Of a DNA stretch of 8,418 bases, positions 6,942-8,418 are shown in pieces. A program made the position numbers and the translations under genes. The notes under the pieces were generated by a model, which saw only the letters and a list, made by a program, of their open reading frames with translations, had not been told where the DNA came from and did no database searches. Numbering within the stretch: position 1 is the stretch's first letter; each line of letters opens with the position of its first letter. Where the stretch lies: NCBI GenBank assembly GCA_902491915.1, contig CABUJL010000079.1, positions 1 to 8,418 on the forward strand, written 5' to 3'. The DNA is from an uncultured Collinsella sp. GTDB taxonomy: Bacteria > Actinomycetota > Coriobacteriia > Coriobacteriales > Coriobacteriaceae.

Positions 6942-7907
6942 CTACAGACGCTGCGCCACGCGGATTTTGGCTGATCTCGCCCGAGGGTTGCGCTCAACCT
7001 CATCAGGCTGGGCAACCAAGGGTTTGCGGGTGATGACCTTGAGTATCGGCACGTTGCCGCACACGCACACCGGAATCTCCGGCGGACACGTGCACCCCTG
7101 GCTCATCTCCTTAAAGTGGTTCTTTACGATACGGTCCTCGAGCGAGTGATACGAGATGACGCAGATACGTCCGCCCGGGTTGAGCCACCTGGTGGCGGCA
7201 TCAAGCCCTCGTTCGAGCACATCGAGCTCGTGATTGACCTCGATGCGAATGGCCTGGAAACTTTTCTTGGCCGGGTGTCCGCCATGCCGACGAGCGGCAG
7301 CCGGGATACCCGCCTTGATGATCTCGACAAATTGGCCGGTGGTTTCGATCGGTTCTTGCTCGCGGCGGCGCACGATCTCGCGCGCGATCTGCGAGGCAAA
7401 CTTCTCTTCGCCGTAGACGCGTAGAATCCGGGCGAGGTCGTGTTCGTTATAGGTGTTGATGACCTCAGCTGCGTTTAAGGTGTTATTACCCGGATCCATC
7501 CGCATGTCCAATGGGGCGTCCTCGTTATACGAAAAGCCCCTGCCAGGGATATCGAGTTGCGGTGACGAAACGCCCAAATCGAACAGGAAGCCATCGACCC
7601 CGGGCACCTCGGCCGAGCAAAGCAGCTCGTCCAAGTCGCCGAAGTTGCCCTTCAGCAGCTGGTGCGGAACTCCGGGAACCTCGCGGTCCAGACGGGCGCC
7701 AGCGGCCTCGAGGGCCATGTCGTCCTGATCGACGCCGAGCAAAAGGCCCGTCTCCCCCACCTGCGCGGCCATCTTTACCGAATGGCCGGCACCGCCAAGG
7801 GTGCAATCGCAGACAACGGAGCCGCTCTTTAGCCGCAGCGACTCAAGCACTTCGCCGAGCATGACAGGTTCATGCCGATATTCTTGTGTCAAGATCCCAC
7901 GCTCCAT
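6942..7907 (-). CDS. rsmH: RsmH (MraW), 16S rRNA (cytosine1402-N4)-methyltransferase
   Basis: SAM-dependent enzyme that methylates N4 of C1402 in the decoding centre of 16S rRNA. Its 321 residues match the family. It opens with the typical YRHEPVMLGEVLE (10-22). The SAM site is CDCTLGGAGHS (33-43) with GVDQD (58-62). Other family blocks are FDLGVSSPQLD (109-119), GRGFSY (122-127), PLDMRMD (132-138), PAKKSFQAIRIEVN (212-225) and SYHSLEDRIVK (252-262). Near the C-terminus are four cysteines in CTCPPEIPVCVCG (272-284), a CxC-x6-CxC arrangement common in Gram-positive RsmH and possibly structural or metal-binding. The gene is 20 nt downstream of mraZ, the standard dcw arrangement. The Shine-Dalgarno before the ATG at 7907 is weak, so coupling to mraZ translation is plausible. 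Confidence 0.97.
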   Translation of the reverse strand: MERGILTQEYRHEPVMLGEVLESLRLKSGSVVCDCTLGGAGHSVKMAAQVGETGLLLGVDQDDMALEAAGARLDREVPGVPHQLLKGNFGDLDELLCSAEVPGVDGFLFDLGVSSPQLDIPGRGFSYNEDAPLDMRMDPGNNTLNAAEVINTYNEHDLARILRVYGEEKFASQIAREIVRRREQEPIETTGQFVEIIKAGIPAAARRHGGHPAKKSFQAIRIEVNHELDVLERGLDAATRWLNPGGRICVISYHSLEDRIVKNHFKEMSQGCTCPPEIPVCVCGNVPILKVITRKPLVAQPDEVERNPRARSAKIRVAQRL

Positions 7908-7927
7908 CCGTTACCCGTGCCTTGCCC

Positions 7928-8362
7928 TTACGAGAAGAAGAGGTCCAGCAGGGCCTCATCGTCATCGTCCTCATCGGCCGCGGCGCGATCCCAAACCTCA
8001 AGGTGGTCGTAGTTGCCCACAACCGTGACCTCGCGGTCCAGGTTCGCCTGCTTGCGGAGAGACTCGGAAAGACCGATACGACCGGCGCTGTCCACGTCCA
8101 TCGACGTGGTGCGCTTGTTGATCGCCCTCATGAGCTTCTGGTCATTAATGTCACGCGGGTTAAAACCCTCGTGGCCCTCACGACCCGCGAAGAGTCCTTC
8201 GACCCACTTATCGAAGGCCTCGGCAGAGAACACGTACAGAGCATCGACATCCAGGGCTTTAAACACGCGAACGTGCTCTCCAAGCTCCTCGCGAAGGGGT
8301 GCAGGCAGGGATAGACGGCCTTTTGCATCGAGATTGCGCTCGTATGCACCCGTCATTCCCAT
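7928..8362 (-). CDS. mraZ: MraZ, AbrB-like transcriptional regulator of the dcw cluster
   Basis: A 144-residue DNA-binding protein with two tandem SpoVT/AbrB-like (swapped-hairpin) domains. The first carries LDAKGRLSLPAPLR (11-24) and the second DVDSAGRIGLSESLR (89-103); each holds the family DxxGR motif. VVGNYDHLEVWD (114-125) is the usual end of the core. In studied bacteria MraZ forms a ring-shaped oligomer, binds repeats upstream of its own gene and controls dcw transcription. The last 15 or so residues (130-144) form an acidic tail, DEDDDD followed by EALLDLFFS. The start is well defined: AGGGGAGGG (8368-8376) lies 5 nt before the ATG at 8362. A second Met two codons later is a less likely start. 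No clear set of regularly spaced MraZ-type repeats is seen in the 56 nt of upstream sequence available. Confidence 0.96.
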   Translation of the reverse strand: MGMTGAYERNLDAKGRLSLPAPLREELGEHVRVFKALDVDALYVFSAEAFDKWVEGLFAGREGHEGFNPRDINDQKLMRAINKRTTSMDVDSAGRIGLSESLRKQANLDREVTVVGNYDHLEVWDRAAADEDDDDEALLDLFFS

Positions 8363-8367
8363 GTGCG

Positions 8368-8376
8368 CCCTCCCCT
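8368..8376 (-). promoter_or_regulatory. Ribosome binding site of mraZ
   Basis: AGGGGAGGG on the minus strand, 5 nt from the ATG at 8362. It decides the first of the two nearby Met codons as the start. Confidence 0.8.
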
Positions 8377-8398
8377 CGGTTACTCAGATGGCACGTAC

Positions 8399-8415
8399 GC
8401 GGGGAACCACCCCGC
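8399..8415. repeat. GC-rich perfect hairpin upstream of mraZ
   Basis: On the minus strand GCGGGG-TGGTT-CCCCGC: a perfect 6-bp all-GC stem with a 5-nt loop, ending 36 nt before the mraZ start codon. No T-run follows on the minus strand, so it is not a typical terminator. It could be a leader hairpin, a protein-binding palindrome or part of the mraZ promoter region. The window ends 3 nt beyond it. Confidence 0.6.
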
Positions 8416-8418
8416 CTG

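Noticed and set aside
8345..8418. MraZ-type direct repeats (TGGG units at regular spacing) upstream of mraZ
   Set aside because: Only isolated TGGG or GTGG units are seen, without the regular spacing. The real operator may lie beyond the window.

Overview
The window is most of a division and cell wall (dcw) cluster, with every real gene on the minus strand. Read in the direction of transcription (from 8418 down to 1) the order is mraZ, rsmH (mraW), an ftsL-like gene, ftsI (class B penicillin-binding protein), murF, mraY, murD and the 5' part of ftsW, which runs off the left edge. The base composition is GC-rich, MraZ and RsmH look actinobacterial, the PBP and FtsW have Arg/Ser-rich N-terminal tails, and no murE sits between ftsI and murF. 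I infer a high-GC Gram-positive, most likely a member of the Coriobacteriia (Collinsella or a relative). That assignment comes from overall impression and was not searched.

Right part (about 6380-8418): a leader with a GC-rich perfect hairpin lies before mraZ, the conserved dcw transcription regulator. It is followed by the 16S rRNA methyltransferase gene rsmH and, after a 90-nt gap, a small single-pass membrane protein gene in the ftsL position. Middle part (4498-6363): the septal transpeptidase FtsI, with a long Arg/Gly/Ser-rich cytoplasmic tail. Then comes the only sizeable non-coding stretch, 126 nt (4372-4497), holding a perfect inverted repeat and a possible -10 element just ahead of murF. 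Left part (1-4371): murF, mraY, murD and ftsW, very tightly packed (3, 9 and about 35 nt apart) and surely co-transcribed.

The genes form one pathway. MurD and MurF build the UDP-MurNAc-peptide in the cytoplasm, and MraY transfers it to undecaprenyl phosphate to make lipid I. FtsW (SEDS glycosyltransferase) and FtsI (transpeptidase), held with FtsL in the septal complex, polymerise and cross-link the product at the division site. MraZ probably controls transcription of the set, and RsmH tunes the ribosome.

I found no new mobile element, CRISPR array, RNA gene or unknown system. The points worth a second look are the missing murE with a regulatory-looking gap in its place, the inverted repeat in that gap, the basic disordered tails on FtsI and FtsW, a MurD N-terminal domain that looks divergent at the uracil-binding loop, and the acidic tail of MraZ.
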